DNA from: GCA-2718035 sp964435285
Lineage (GTDB): Bacteria > Bacteroidota > Bacteroidia > Flavobacteriales > TMED113
DNA length: 41,671 bases
Direction: 5' to 3'
NCBI GenBank assembly: GCA_964435285.1
Contig: CAYSYA010000012.1
Span: 1-41,671 of the forward strand
Positions 25,228-33,840 of this stretch are shown in pieces (position 1 is the stretch's first letter; each line of letters starts with the position of its first letter). A program made the position numbers and the translations under genes. The notes under the pieces were generated by a model, which saw only the letters and a program-made list of their open reading frames with translations, ran no database searches and had not been told where the DNA came from.

Positions 25228-26190
25228 TTAAATTATCTCCTCTTTTAAAATATCATGTAAGTGAATAATCCCATCATATTTATTTTTTTTTAGAACTAAT
25301 AACTGAGTAATATTATTTTTTTTCATAATATTAAGTGCTGTAAATGCAAGTTCACTTTCCATTATTACTTTAGGGTTCTCAACCATCAAATCTTTCGCTT
25401 TTGAAGTCATGATATTATTATTTTTTTGTAAAAAACGTCTTAAGTCCCCGTCGGTAATTATCCCTAAAACTTTATTTTTTTCAACAACACAAACTGCTCC
25501 CATTCTCTTCGAAGATATTTCAAAAACCACGTCCTGTAGTGAATCATCAAGTTTAACTTGTGGTTTTAAATCAGAATTATAAACATCTGAAACTTTTAAG
25601 GTTACTTTTTTTCCCAATATTCCTGCTGGATGAAAACGTGCAAAATCATCTTTAGTAAAACCTTTTAATTTTAATAAACAAATTGCTAAAGCATCTCCCA
25701 AAACTAATTGGGCAGTTGTACTTGTTGTTGGGGCTAAATTATTTGGACAAGCCTCCTTTTCTATATAACTATTTAAAAAATAATCTGTGTTTTTTGATAA
25801 AAAAGAGTTTTTATTAGATGACATTGATATAGTTATATTTTTTTGACCTTTTAGAATTGACAAAATTTTTTTTAACTCTTCTGTGTTACCGCTTTTTGAA
25901 ATAAATAAAACAACATCATTCTCCTTAATATTTCCTAAGTCTCCATGTAATGCTTCAACAGCATGGATAAAAACAGAGGAAGTACCTGTTGAATTAAGTG
26001 TGGCAACTATTTTTCTACCAATGATTGCACTTTTTCCAATTCCAATAACAACTAAATGACCCTTCATGTTTTTTAAAACACTAATAATTTCTACAAAAGA
26101 ATAGTCAATGTAATCTTTTAATTGATTAATAGTTTTTGCCTGAAGATCAATTACATCAATAGCATTTTTTATAACGTTACTTTTGTCCAT
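25228..26190 (-). CDS. kdsD: Arabinose-5-phosphate isomerase KdsD
   Basis: KdsD interconverts ribulose 5-phosphate and D-arabinose 5-phosphate, the precursor of Kdo in lipopolysaccharide. The N-terminal SIS domain has VVIGIGKSAIIGRKIVATLNSTG, FIHAVEALHGDLG, the phosphate loop FISKSGNTEEL and ARFHPAGILGKK. Two CBS domains fill the C-terminal third (about 200-320), including GIITDGDLRRFLQ. At 320 residues it is the family size. It is first in the kdsD-tatC-lptB unit. It is the second SIS-family sugar-phosphate isomerase of LPS synthesis in the window, with gmhA. Confidence 0.94.
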   Translation of the reverse strand: MDKSNVIKNAIDVIDLQAKTINQLKDYIDYSFVEIISVLKNMKGHLVVIGIGKSAIIGRKIVATLNSTGTSSVFIHAVEALHGDLGNIKENDVVLFISKSGNTEELKKILSILKGQKNITISMSSNKNSFLSKNTDYFLNSYIEKEACPNNLAPTTSTTAQLVLGDALAICLLKLKGFTKDDFARFHPAGILGKKVTLKVSDVYNSDLKPQVKLDDSLQDVVFEISSKRMGAVCVVEKNKVLGIITDGDLRRFLQKNNNIMTSKAKDLMVENPKVIMESELAFTALNIMKKNNITQLLVLKKNKYDGIIHLHDILKEEII

Positions 26191-26276
26191 TATTAAAAGG
26201 ATATCATTAAAAGGAACACAAAATTAATTTAATTATTGTAAAAAAATTATCTTAAGTGCTAAATGTATATTATGTT

Positions 26277-27464
26277 TTAAACTTTAAATGCAAAATATGA
26301 CATTAAATTCAAACCTATTTTAATAGAATTATGATCAACATTAAATTTTGAAGTATGTACTGAATGAATAATTCCTTTTTCTGAGTTTGCTACTCCTAAT
26401 CTAAAGAAAGTAGATGGGCATTCATGACTGAAAAAAGAAAAATCCTCAGAAGCCATTCTGATAGGTAACTCATGAATACTATTTTTATCTAAAATGTCTC
26501 TTGATAAATTAATACACTTTTTAGTAACTTTTTCATTATTAAATAAAGATGGATAACCTTTAAGAATATTAAAGTTGCACTTTGCTTTATATTTATTTTC
26601 TACTTTAAGGGCTTCTGACTTTAAAATTTCATGAACTTCTTTCCTGAAATCTTCATCCATAGTTCTTAAAGTCCCTTCAATTAGTGCTTTCTCAGGAATT
26701 ACATTGGAAGCACCAAATGCTCTAAAATCTCCAAATTCTAAAACATATGGACTTGAATTTTTTCTATTTTCTACTTTTTGTTTTGTATTAATAATAAGTT
26801 CTGATGCAACTGTAATAGGGTTTATAGTTTTGTTAATTAATGCAGCATGTCCTCCCCTCCCAATTATCTCAATTTTCATATCATCACATGCCGCCATGTA
26901 CTGTCCAGATTTAAAACCTACATTTCCAACTTCCATTTCAGGAAATACGTGTAACGCTAACATTTTTTCAACATCTGGATTTTTCAAAACACCAGATTTA
27001 ATCATTAAAGAAGCGCCACCTGGTAACTTTTCTTCAGCAGGTTGAAAGATAAATTTTATTGTTCCAATTAAATTTTCTTTTAATTTATTTACAATTATCG
27101 CAACACCGAGTAGTATTGAACTATGAACATCATGTCCACAAGCATGCATAACTCCATGATTAACAGATTTATAATCAATGTCATTTTCTTCTATAATTGG
27201 TAATGCATCCATATCAGCTCTAAATCCAATGACTCTAGAACTTGAGTTCTTTCCTTCTATAACTGCTACAACTCCATATCCACCAATATTTTTTGTAAAT
27301 CTTATATCATTTTTCTTTAGTATAGAGCATATGAATTCTGAAGTTTCTTTTTCTTGAAATGATAATTCAGGATGTTTATGTATCCATTTTCTAAACGATA
27401 CAACATCATCAAAAATCTCATTAGATATTTTTTCAATATCAGACTTTAAATTGTTTATTTTCAA
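26277..27464 (-). CDS. M20-family amidohydrolase (N-acyl amino-acid hydrolase type)
   Basis: A cytoplasmic M20D metallo-amidohydrolase, relatives of which deacylate N-acyl or N-acetyl amino acids, hippurate or indole conjugates. Metal-ligand motifs include HACGHD (107-112), FQPAEEKLPGG and LALHVFPE. RADMDALP precedes the first site, and MASEDFSFF holds the distal ligand Glu/Asp region. The dimerisation insert GRGGHAALI is typical. At 395 residues it is full length with no signal peptide. The substrate is not predictable. It is monocistronic on the minus strand, divergent from the MBL-fold gene. Confidence 0.9.
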   Translation of the reverse strand: MKINNLKSDIEKISNEIFDDVVSFRKWIHKHPELSFQEKETSEFICSILKKNDIRFTKNIGGYGVVAVIEGKNSSSRVIGFRADMDALPIIEENDIDYKSVNHGVMHACGHDVHSSILLGVAIIVNKLKENLIGTIKFIFQPAEEKLPGGASLMIKSGVLKNPDVEKMLALHVFPEMEVGNVGFKSGQYMAACDDMKIEIIGRGGHAALINKTINPITVASELIINTKQKVENRKNSSPYVLEFGDFRAFGASNVIPEKALIEGTLRTMDEDFRKEVHEILKSEALKVENKYKAKCNFNILKGYPSLFNNEKVTKKCINLSRDILDKNSIHELPIRMASEDFSFFSHECPSTFFRLGVANSEKGIIHSVHTSKFNVDHNSIKIGLNLMSYFAFKV

Positions 27465-27516
27465 TTAAAATTATTGAATTATTTATAAATTTAATTTAAC
27501 GAATTTTTATTAAAAC

Positions 27517-28146
27517 ATGAAAATCAAAAAATTTACTTTTAATACTTTTCAAGAAAATACTTATGTAATTGAATCAATGAATAAATGTATGATAGTTGAC
27601 CCAGGTTGTTCAAACAAAGAAGAAGAAGAAACTTTATCAAATTACATCAAAAGTGAGAATTTAGAACCAATTGAATTAGTTAATACTCACTGTCACATTG
27701 ATCACATATTTGGAAATAACTTTATTTCAAAAAAGTATAACCTTAAACCAAAAATTCATGAATTAGATCTCCCATTACTTGAAAATGCTGGTTTAATTGC
27801 CAAAAGTTATGGAATAAGTCTAGAACAACCTGACACTGACGTAACTTTTATAGAAGAAGGAGATATAATCAAATTAGGTAATACAAATTGGGAAATTATT
27901 TTTACACCTGGGCACGCTCCAGGTCATATTTGTTTATTGGATAAAAAAAATAAAAAAATAATTTCAGGAGATGTGTTATTTAACATGAGTATCGGTAGAA
28001 CCGACCTTCCATTATGCAATCATGATGACTTAATAAATAGTATAAATGATAAATTGTTAGTTTTAGATAATGACACCGAAGTATTTTGTGGACATGGTCA
28101 AAACACAACTATTGGATTTGAAAAAAAACACAACCCGTTTTTATAG
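27517..28146 (+). CDS. MBL-fold metallohydrolase (glyoxalase II-like)
   Basis: A cytoplasmic metallo-beta-lactamase-fold hydrolase of 209 residues. The metal motif is H58-C59-H60-I61-D62-H63 within VNTHCHIDHIFGN, followed by PGHAPGHICL and SGDVLFNMSIGRTDLP, with further His ligands at the third His (GHAPGH) and the C-terminal FCGHGQNT. This pattern fits the small YcbL-type glyoxalase II relatives rather than full-length GloB, whose C-terminal substrate domain is missing. A thioester such as S-lactoylglutathione or a bacillithiol-type conjugate is a possible substrate, but this is inference. It abuts kmo, convergent, with no intervening base. Confidence 0.88.
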   Translation: MKIKKFTFNTFQENTYVIESMNKCMIVDPGCSNKEEEETLSNYIKSENLEPIELVNTHCHIDHIFGNNFISKKYNLKPKIHELDLPLLENAGLIAKSYGISLEQPDTDVTFIEEGDIIKLGNTNWEIIFTPGHAPGHICLLDKKNKKIISGDVLFNMSIGRTDLPLCNHDDLINSINDKLLVLDNDTEVFCGHGQNTTIGFEKKHNPFL

Positions 28147-29478
28147 TTATAAAAATGATAAAATTTTTTTCTCAATAAATTCACTGTCCCAAATTGAATC
28201 TATATTTTCAATTTGCATAATTTCTTGCATTATTTTTTCTTGTTTCCTTCCAATCTGTAAAGCTTCATTATAATCAATATGACTAAATGTTACCATGGAG
28301 TATAGAGGAGTCCATTTTGAAGGATGTTTTTTTGTAAATAGTGCCTCTATTTTTTTTTGAAGTAAAAACTGCTTATCACCAGTTTTATCTCTCATAACAA
28401 TAAAATTATGCATGGATAAATCCTGCATAGCGTCAGTGTTAATTTTTCTATTTTTTAAAAAAATATCGATAGAGCTACTGAAGTCAATACCTCCAAAAGA
28501 CTTATCAAAAAAATCTACAATTAAATCACAATCTTCAAAGCCACAATTCATACCTTGGCCATAAAAAGGAACAGTAGCGTGACAGGAATCTCCAATCAAT
28601 ATAAAATTATTTTTTCTCCATGGAGAGCACCTTATTATTCCCAGAGGAGAAACTGGATTGTTTAAGTATTGTTCTGTAAGATCAGGAATGAGAGGAACTA
28701 AATCAGGACAATTTTTGTTAAAAAAATCGTTTACATCCTGTTCACTATTTAAATTTTCAAATGAATTTTCTCCTTTGACAGGGAAGAATAATGTACATGT
28801 AAAAGTTTTATCTAAATTAGGCAAAGCCATTACCATGTAAGAACTTCTTGGCCATATATGTAACGCGTCAGGTGAAATTTGCCAATCACCATTATTATCA
28901 GTTGGAATAGTTAATTCTTTATACCCACAATCAATAAATTTACTGGTCATATCAAAATCAGAAAATTTGTTCATTTTTTTTCTAATTATTGAACCCGCGC
29001 CATCAGCAGCAAAAACAAAATCAAATTTTAAATTTTCACTTTCATCGAATTTTAAAATTGTATTTTCAAAATCTACGTCTATACATTTTTTTTTGAAAAA
29101 AATTTTTACTCCATCGTTTTCAGCTAAATCCATTAACATACAATTTAATTCTCTTCTGGGAACAGAGTAAATTGCTTGATTTTTTTTTCCATAATATTGC
29201 TCAGTTAATTTATTATCGACTGAGTGCATTAATCTTTTTTCAACAGGAACCGAAATAGATAATATTTTTTCTTCTAAACTAACTTTTCTCAATGCTTTTC
29301 TTCCACGATTTGATAATGCAAGGTTGATAGATCTTCCAGCATGAATACTATCTTTTCTCATGTCACCCCTTCCTTCAAAAACTGTCACTTTATATCCTTT
29401 TTTTGAAAAATATATTGAGAGTAAGCTACCTACAAGTCCAGCTCCAACAATAGCTATATTTTTTCTTTCTAAAGACAT
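28147..29478 (-). CDS. kmo: Kynurenine 3-monooxygenase Kmo
   Basis: A flavin monooxygenase that hydroxylates L-kynurenine to 3-hydroxykynurenine with NADPH and O2. The FAD fold has GAGLVG (12-17) and acidic E35 in VTVFEGRGD. SIHAGRSINLALSNRGRKAL is strongly diagnostic of Kmo. DSCHATVPFYGQGMNCGFEDC is the second FAD motif. Its 443 residues match bacterial homologues. The start overlaps the kynU end by ten bases, so the pair is coupled. KynU and Kmo together give 3-hydroxyanthranilate from kynurenine; the upstream tryptophan dioxygenase and formamidase and the downstream dioxygenase (nbaC/haao) are not in the window. Confidence 0.94.
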   Translation of the reverse strand: MSLERKNIAIVGAGLVGSLLSIYFSKKGYKVTVFEGRGDMRKDSIHAGRSINLALSNRGRKALRKVSLEEKILSISVPVEKRLMHSVDNKLTEQYYGKKNQAIYSVPRRELNCMLMDLAENDGVKIFFKKKCIDVDFENTILKFDESENLKFDFVFAADGAGSIIRKKMNKFSDFDMTSKFIDCGYKELTIPTDNNGDWQISPDALHIWPRSSYMVMALPNLDKTFTCTLFFPVKGENSFENLNSEQDVNDFFNKNCPDLVPLIPDLTEQYLNNPVSPLGIIRCSPWRKNNFILIGDSCHATVPFYGQGMNCGFEDCDLIVDFFDKSFGGIDFSSSIDIFLKNRKINTDAMQDLSMHNFIVMRDKTGDKQFLLQKKIEALFTKKHPSKWTPLYSMVTFSHIDYNEALQIGRKQEKIMQEIMQIENIDSIWDSEFIEKKILSFL

Positions 29479-30731
29479 TTTCTAAGTATTTGACTAAAAT
29501 TATAAATATCTTCAAATGAATTGTAAAGTGGTACTGGAGCAAACCTTATTACATTTGGCTCTCTCCAATCTACAACAACCCCATTTTTATTTAATATTTC
29601 ATAAACTTTTCTTCCGTTTTTATTTACTAAGACAGATAATTGACAACCTCTTTTTTTTGGCGTAATAATTTTAAATTTAAAATCTTTAGACTCATTATTA
29701 AATCTTTCAAATACCAATTCAAGGGCATTGACTAATTTTTTTGATTTTTTAACTAAATTATTCATCCCAGCCTCATTAAAAACATCCAATGATGCCTTGT
29801 GGGCAGCCATTCCAAAAACTGGAGCATTAGATAACTGCCATCCTTCTGCACCCTTCATTGGACTGAATTTTGTTTTTTTATTATAGTTAAATCTATTTTT
29901 TTCAGAGTGTCCCCACCATCCTTTTAATCTAAATGGATTTTTTTTACTTTGATTTTCATGTACAAAAATTCCTGAAACATTTCCTGGGCCAGAATTTAGA
30001 TACTTATAAGAACACCAAGCAGCAAAGTCAACATTCCACTTATGTAAATTTAATTCAATATTACCAGCTGCATGAGCTAAATCAAATCCCGCTAACGAAC
30101 CAACTTTATGACTAGCAGCAGTTATTTTTGAAATATTAAAAACCTGACCACTATAATAGTTAACTCCTCCAATAAAAACTAAGGCTAATTTATCTCCTAT
30201 TTTATTTATTAGTTTTATCAATTTATCCTCATCAATTACACCATGAGAATCACAAGGAACTTGAATAACGGCATCTTCAAATTTATATCCATGTAATTCA
30301 ACTTGAGATTGTAAAACATATAGATCAGATGGAAATGCATTTGATTCACATAAAATTTTATACCTACTTTTACTAGGTTTGTAAAAAGACATTAGTAATA
30401 AATGAATATTAGTCGTTAATCCGTTCATTACAACAACTTCATTTTTTTTAGCACCAACTATTTTTGATGTTTGACTTGTCAATATTTTGTGAAAAGAGAA
30501 CCACGGATTTTTAGCTTTAAAATGACCATCTACTGCATATTTTGCCCAATCATTTAGCTCAGACTTAATATATTCTTCTGTTTTCTTTATTTGTAAACCT
30601 AAGGAGTTTCCACAAAAATATATACATTTTTTACCTTTGTGCATAGGAAAAAAAAACCTATCCCTGAAATTAGATAAAACATCTTCTTTGTCAAGTTTTT
30701 TTGCAATATTTTTATTAAAGTCCTTTAACAT
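29469..30731 (-). CDS. kynU: Kynureninase KynU
   Basis: A PLP-dependent cytoplasmic enzyme cleaving kynurenine or 3-hydroxykynurenine to alanine plus anthranilate or 3-hydroxyanthranilate. The PLP lysine is K243 in AWCSYKYLNSGPGNVSG; FDLAHAAGN (216-224) holds the conserved Asp and His. GWWGHSEKNRF and CGNSLGLQ (40-47) are further kynureninase motifs. At 420 residues it matches the family. It is first in the kynU-kmo pair and has a plausible promoter in the 167-base gap shared with the divergent gcvP. Confidence 0.95.
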   Translation of the reverse strand: MLKDFNKNIAKKLDKEDVLSNFRDRFFFPMHKGKKCIYFCGNSLGLQIKKTEEYIKSELNDWAKYAVDGHFKAKNPWFSFHKILTSQTSKIVGAKKNEVVVMNGLTTNIHLLLMSFYKPSKSRYKILCESNAFPSDLYVLQSQVELHGYKFEDAVIQVPCDSHGVIDEDKLIKLINKIGDKLALVFIGGVNYYSGQVFNISKITAASHKVGSLAGFDLAHAAGNIELNLHKWNVDFAAWCSYKYLNSGPGNVSGIFVHENQSKKNPFRLKGWWGHSEKNRFNYNKKTKFSPMKGAEGWQLSNAPVFGMAAHKASLDVFNEAGMNNLVKKSKKLVNALELVFERFNNESKDFKFKIITPKKRGCQLSVLVNKNGRKVYEILNKNGVVVDWREPNVIRFAPVPLYNSFEDIYNFSQILRKCL

Positions 30732-30750
30732 TTTTATATATAATGAATTG

Positions 30751-30758
30751 CAAAATTA
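30751..30758 (-). promoter_or_regulatory. Probable -7 box for kynU
   Basis: TAATTTTG on the minus strand matches TAnnTTTG and lies about 20 bases before the kynU start. A TTAG, close to the -33 element, is present 22 to 25 bases further upstream. Confidence 0.42.
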
Positions 30759-30848
30759 ATAATTGAAAGTTATTTAATACTAAAAACTAAATTTTAATTC
30801 TTTAATATTTTTTGTGTTAAAAAAAAAGTGATTTTTTACAACAAAACA

Positions 30849-30880
30849 TTGCAAAAATTAATACTAAAATGATAATTTAG
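30849..30880 (+). promoter_or_regulatory. Possible promoter for gcvP
   Basis: A TTG at 30849-30851 is followed after 21 bases by TAATTTAG at 30873-30880, one change from the TAnnTTTG -7 box, and the gcvP ATG is 19 bases further on. The gap also contains a long A-run and no recognisable glycine riboswitch; it is too short and too AT-rich for one. Confidence 0.35.
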
Positions 30881-30898
30881 TTATCTTATTTTTTAACT

Positions 30899-33784
30899 AT
30901 GAATTACTCAAATGATTTTATAAATAGACACATCGGTGTTAACACAAAAAATGCCAAAGAAATGCTTACCTATTTAGGGTTTAATGAAATTTCAGAATTG
31001 ATAAAACAAACAATTCCACAAAACATTAGACTTGAAAAAGATTTAAGTCTACCAAACGGATTAAGTGAACCTAGGTACCTTGAATTAATTAAGAACTTAG
31101 GTAGAAAAAATAAGAATTATAAAAGCTACATTGGTCTTGGATATTATAATACAGTTCTTCCTAGTGTAATAAAAAGAAATATACTTGAAAATCCTAATTG
31201 GTATACAGCTTACACGCCATACCAACCAGAAATAGCTCAAGGTAGACTAGAAGCTTTATTTAATTACCAAACTGTAATAACTGAACTTACCGGAATGCCT
31301 ATCGCTAATGCTTCATTGTTAGATGAAGGTACGGCAGCAGCTGAGGCTATGATTTTAAGTTTTAATAACAGATCTAATAAAAAAGGGAATGAGCAAAATA
31401 CATTTCTTGTTTCGAGTGATTGTTTCCCTCAAACTATTGAAGTACTGAGAGCTAGAGCAAATCCAATTGGAATTAATTTAAAACAAGTAAATGAATTTGA
31501 TTTTTCAGATGACGTATTTGGTATTTTAATTCAATACCCTGGTAAATATGGATCAATAGAAAACATTGAAAAAATAATTTCAAACGCAAAGCAAAAGAAT
31601 ATTATTGTAACTGTTGCAGCTGATTTACTTGGTCTCACGTTACTAAAGCCACCTGGGGAATTTAACGCTGATATTGTTGTTGGATCATCACAAAGGTTTG
31701 GTATACCAATGGGATATGGTGGCCCTCATGCTGCATATTTTGCTACTATAGAAAAATTTAAAAGAAGTGTTCCTGGTAGAATAATTGGCGCTTCTAAAGA
31801 TGTTGATGGAAAACTTGCTTATAGAATGGCTCTTCAAACTAGAGAACAACATATAAGAAGAGAAAGAGCGACATCAAATATTTGTACTTCACAGGTCTTA
31901 TTAGCTGTTATGGCATCAATGTATGCTGTATATCATGGCCCTAAAAAATTAAAGAATATCGCTCAAAATATTCATCAAAATTGCTCCATTTTATCTAATG
32001 GTTTAAAGTCCATTGGAGTCAAACAATTAAATGACTATTTTTTTGACACAATTTTAGTGGACATTGGAGATATTTCAATGGATACTTTAAAAGTATTTGC
32101 ACATGATTCTAAAATGAATTTCAACTTCATTGATGATAATTTACTATCAATTAGTTTAGACGAGAAAGATGACATCTTGAATGTTCAGGAAATTCTGAAA
32201 GTTTTTTCTAAAATCCAAAATAAAACAATTAGCCAAGAAAAATTAAACGATCTTGTTGAAAGTAATCAAAATAAATTTAATATTCCTGATTCTTTAAAAA
32301 GAGAATCAACTTTTTTAAATTTTAAAACATTTAACTCATATCATACAGAAACCGATTTAATGAGATACATAAAAAAATTAGAGCGAAAAGATTTGTCGTT
32401 AACTCACTCTATGATCCCTTTAGGCTCTTGTACTATGAAGCTAAATGCAGCCGTTCAATTACTTCCTTTAAGTTGGTCAGAATTTTCAAATATTCATCCC
32501 TTTGCTCCACTTGATCAATCTAGAGGTTACCAAATTATGTTTAGAGAATTAGAAGAAGATCTTTGTGAAATAACTGGTTACGATGCTATTTCCTTACAAC
32601 CTAACTCAGGCGCACAAGGTGAATTTGCTGGCTTAATGGTTATTAAGAAATTTCACGAAACTAATAATGAGGGACATAGAAATATCTGCTTAATTCCCTC
32701 ATCTGCTCATGGCACAAATCCTGCAAGCGCAAAAATGGCAGGTATGAAAATTGTTATAATTAAATGTGATGAACAAGGAAATATTGATTTTACTGATTTA
32801 AAATCTAAAGTTCTTGAGTACTCAGATGTCTTAAGCGCTTTAATGATTACTTACCCATCTACTCACGGTGTTTTTGAAAATAATATTCAAGATATCACTA
32901 ATTTAATTCACGAACATGGTGGGCAAGTTTATATGGATGGAGCAAATATGAATGCACAAGTTGGTTTGACTAGTCCAAGCATTATTGGATGTGATGTATG
33001 TCACCTTAATTTACATAAAACTTTTGCAATTCCTCATGGAGGAGGTGGGCCAGGAATGGGGCCAATTGGGGTTAAAAAGCATTTAAAAGATTTTTTGCCA
33101 GGAAATCCAATAATTAAATGTGGTGGTAAACAAGCTATTCCATCAATTTCTTCAGCCCCATGGGGAAGTGGTTTAATTTTAACTATTTCGTATGCATATA
33201 TAAAAATGCTAGGAAGAGAAGGTCTTAAAAAAAGTACTGAAATTGCAATTCTAAATGCAAATTACATGAAAAAAAGATTGGAAGAGGACTATAAAATACT
33301 TTTCACAGGTATAAATAATACTGTAGCTCACGAAATGATAATAGATTGTAGAGAATTTAAAGAGCACAATATTGAAGTAACTGACATTGCTAAAAGATTG
33401 ATGGATTATGGGTTTCACGCACCTACAGTCAATTGGCCAGTTGTAGGAACAATGATGATAGAACCTACAGAAAGTGAAAGTAAAGAATCTTTAGATTTAT
33501 TTTGCGATGCACTAATAATGATTAAAAAAGAAATTGAAAAGTATAAATCAAATGAAAATAATATTTTAAAAAATGCTCCTCACAATTTAGAAGTTTTAAT
33601 TAATGATTCATGGAACTTTCCTTACTCTAAAGAGGAAGCTGTTTTTCCAACAAATTTTGTCAAACAAAATAAATTTTGGCCTACTGTTAGACGTATTGAT
33701 GAAGCTCAAGGAGATAGAAATTTAATTTGTTCATGTGTAAGCACAGAAGAATATAACATTAATTATAAAGAAAAAGTCTTATAA
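30899..33784 (+). CDS. gcvP: Glycine dehydrogenase (decarboxylating), P-protein GcvP
   Basis: The PLP enzyme that decarboxylates glycine and passes the methylamine to lipoylated GcvH in the glycine cleavage system. At 961 residues it is the single-chain form with both halves: an N-terminal P1-like region (FINRHIG, YTAYTPYQPEIAQGRLEALFNYQ, TSNICTSQVLLA) and a C-terminal P2 region. PLP binds Lys707 in HLNLHKTFAIPHGGGGPG, and PLGSCTMKLNA and SAHGTNPASA are also diagnostic. It is a single gene divergent from kynU; gcvT and gcvH are not in the window. It shares the E3 subunit with lpd at 18695-20095. Confidence 0.97.
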   Translation: MNYSNDFINRHIGVNTKNAKEMLTYLGFNEISELIKQTIPQNIRLEKDLSLPNGLSEPRYLELIKNLGRKNKNYKSYIGLGYYNTVLPSVIKRNILENPNWYTAYTPYQPEIAQGRLEALFNYQTVITELTGMPIANASLLDEGTAAAEAMILSFNNRSNKKGNEQNTFLVSSDCFPQTIEVLRARANPIGINLKQVNEFDFSDDVFGILIQYPGKYGSIENIEKIISNAKQKNIIVTVAADLLGLTLLKPPGEFNADIVVGSSQRFGIPMGYGGPHAAYFATIEKFKRSVPGRIIGASKDVDGKLAYRMALQTREQHIRRERATSNICTSQVLLAVMASMYAVYHGPKKLKNIAQNIHQNCSILSNGLKSIGVKQLNDYFFDTILVDIGDISMDTLKVFAHDSKMNFNFIDDNLLSISLDEKDDILNVQEILKVFSKIQNKTISQEKLNDLVESNQNKFNIPDSLKRESTFLNFKTFNSYHTETDLMRYIKKLERKDLSLTHSMIPLGSCTMKLNAAVQLLPLSWSEFSNIHPFAPLDQSRGYQIMFRELEEDLCEITGYDAISLQPNSGAQGEFAGLMVIKKFHETNNEGHRNICLIPSSAHGTNPASAKMAGMKIVIIKCDEQGNIDFTDLKSKVLEYSDVLSALMITYPSTHGVFENNIQDITNLIHEHGGQVYMDGANMNAQVGLTSPSIIGCDVCHLNLHKTFAIPHGGGGPGMGPIGVKKHLKDFLPGNPIIKCGGKQAIPSISSAPWGSGLILTISYAYIKMLGREGLKKSTEIAILNANYMKKRLEEDYKILFTGINNTVAHEMIIDCREFKEHNIEVTDIAKRLMDYGFHAPTVNWPVVGTMMIEPTESESKESLDLFCDALIMIKKEIEKYKSNENNILKNAPHNLEVLINDSWNFPYSKEEAVFPTNFVKQNKFWPTVRRIDEAQGDRNLICSCVSTEEYNINYKEKVL

Positions 33785-33840
33785 TTTTTGTAAATTGTCA
33801 GCCACAAAATTTAATATTTATTAATAAAATTCTAAAGAAT

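Noticed and set aside
30732..30898. Glycine riboswitch upstream of gcvP
   Set aside because: The gap is only 167 bases, extremely AT-rich, shared with kynU, and lacks the G/C-containing conserved cores of a glycine aptamer.
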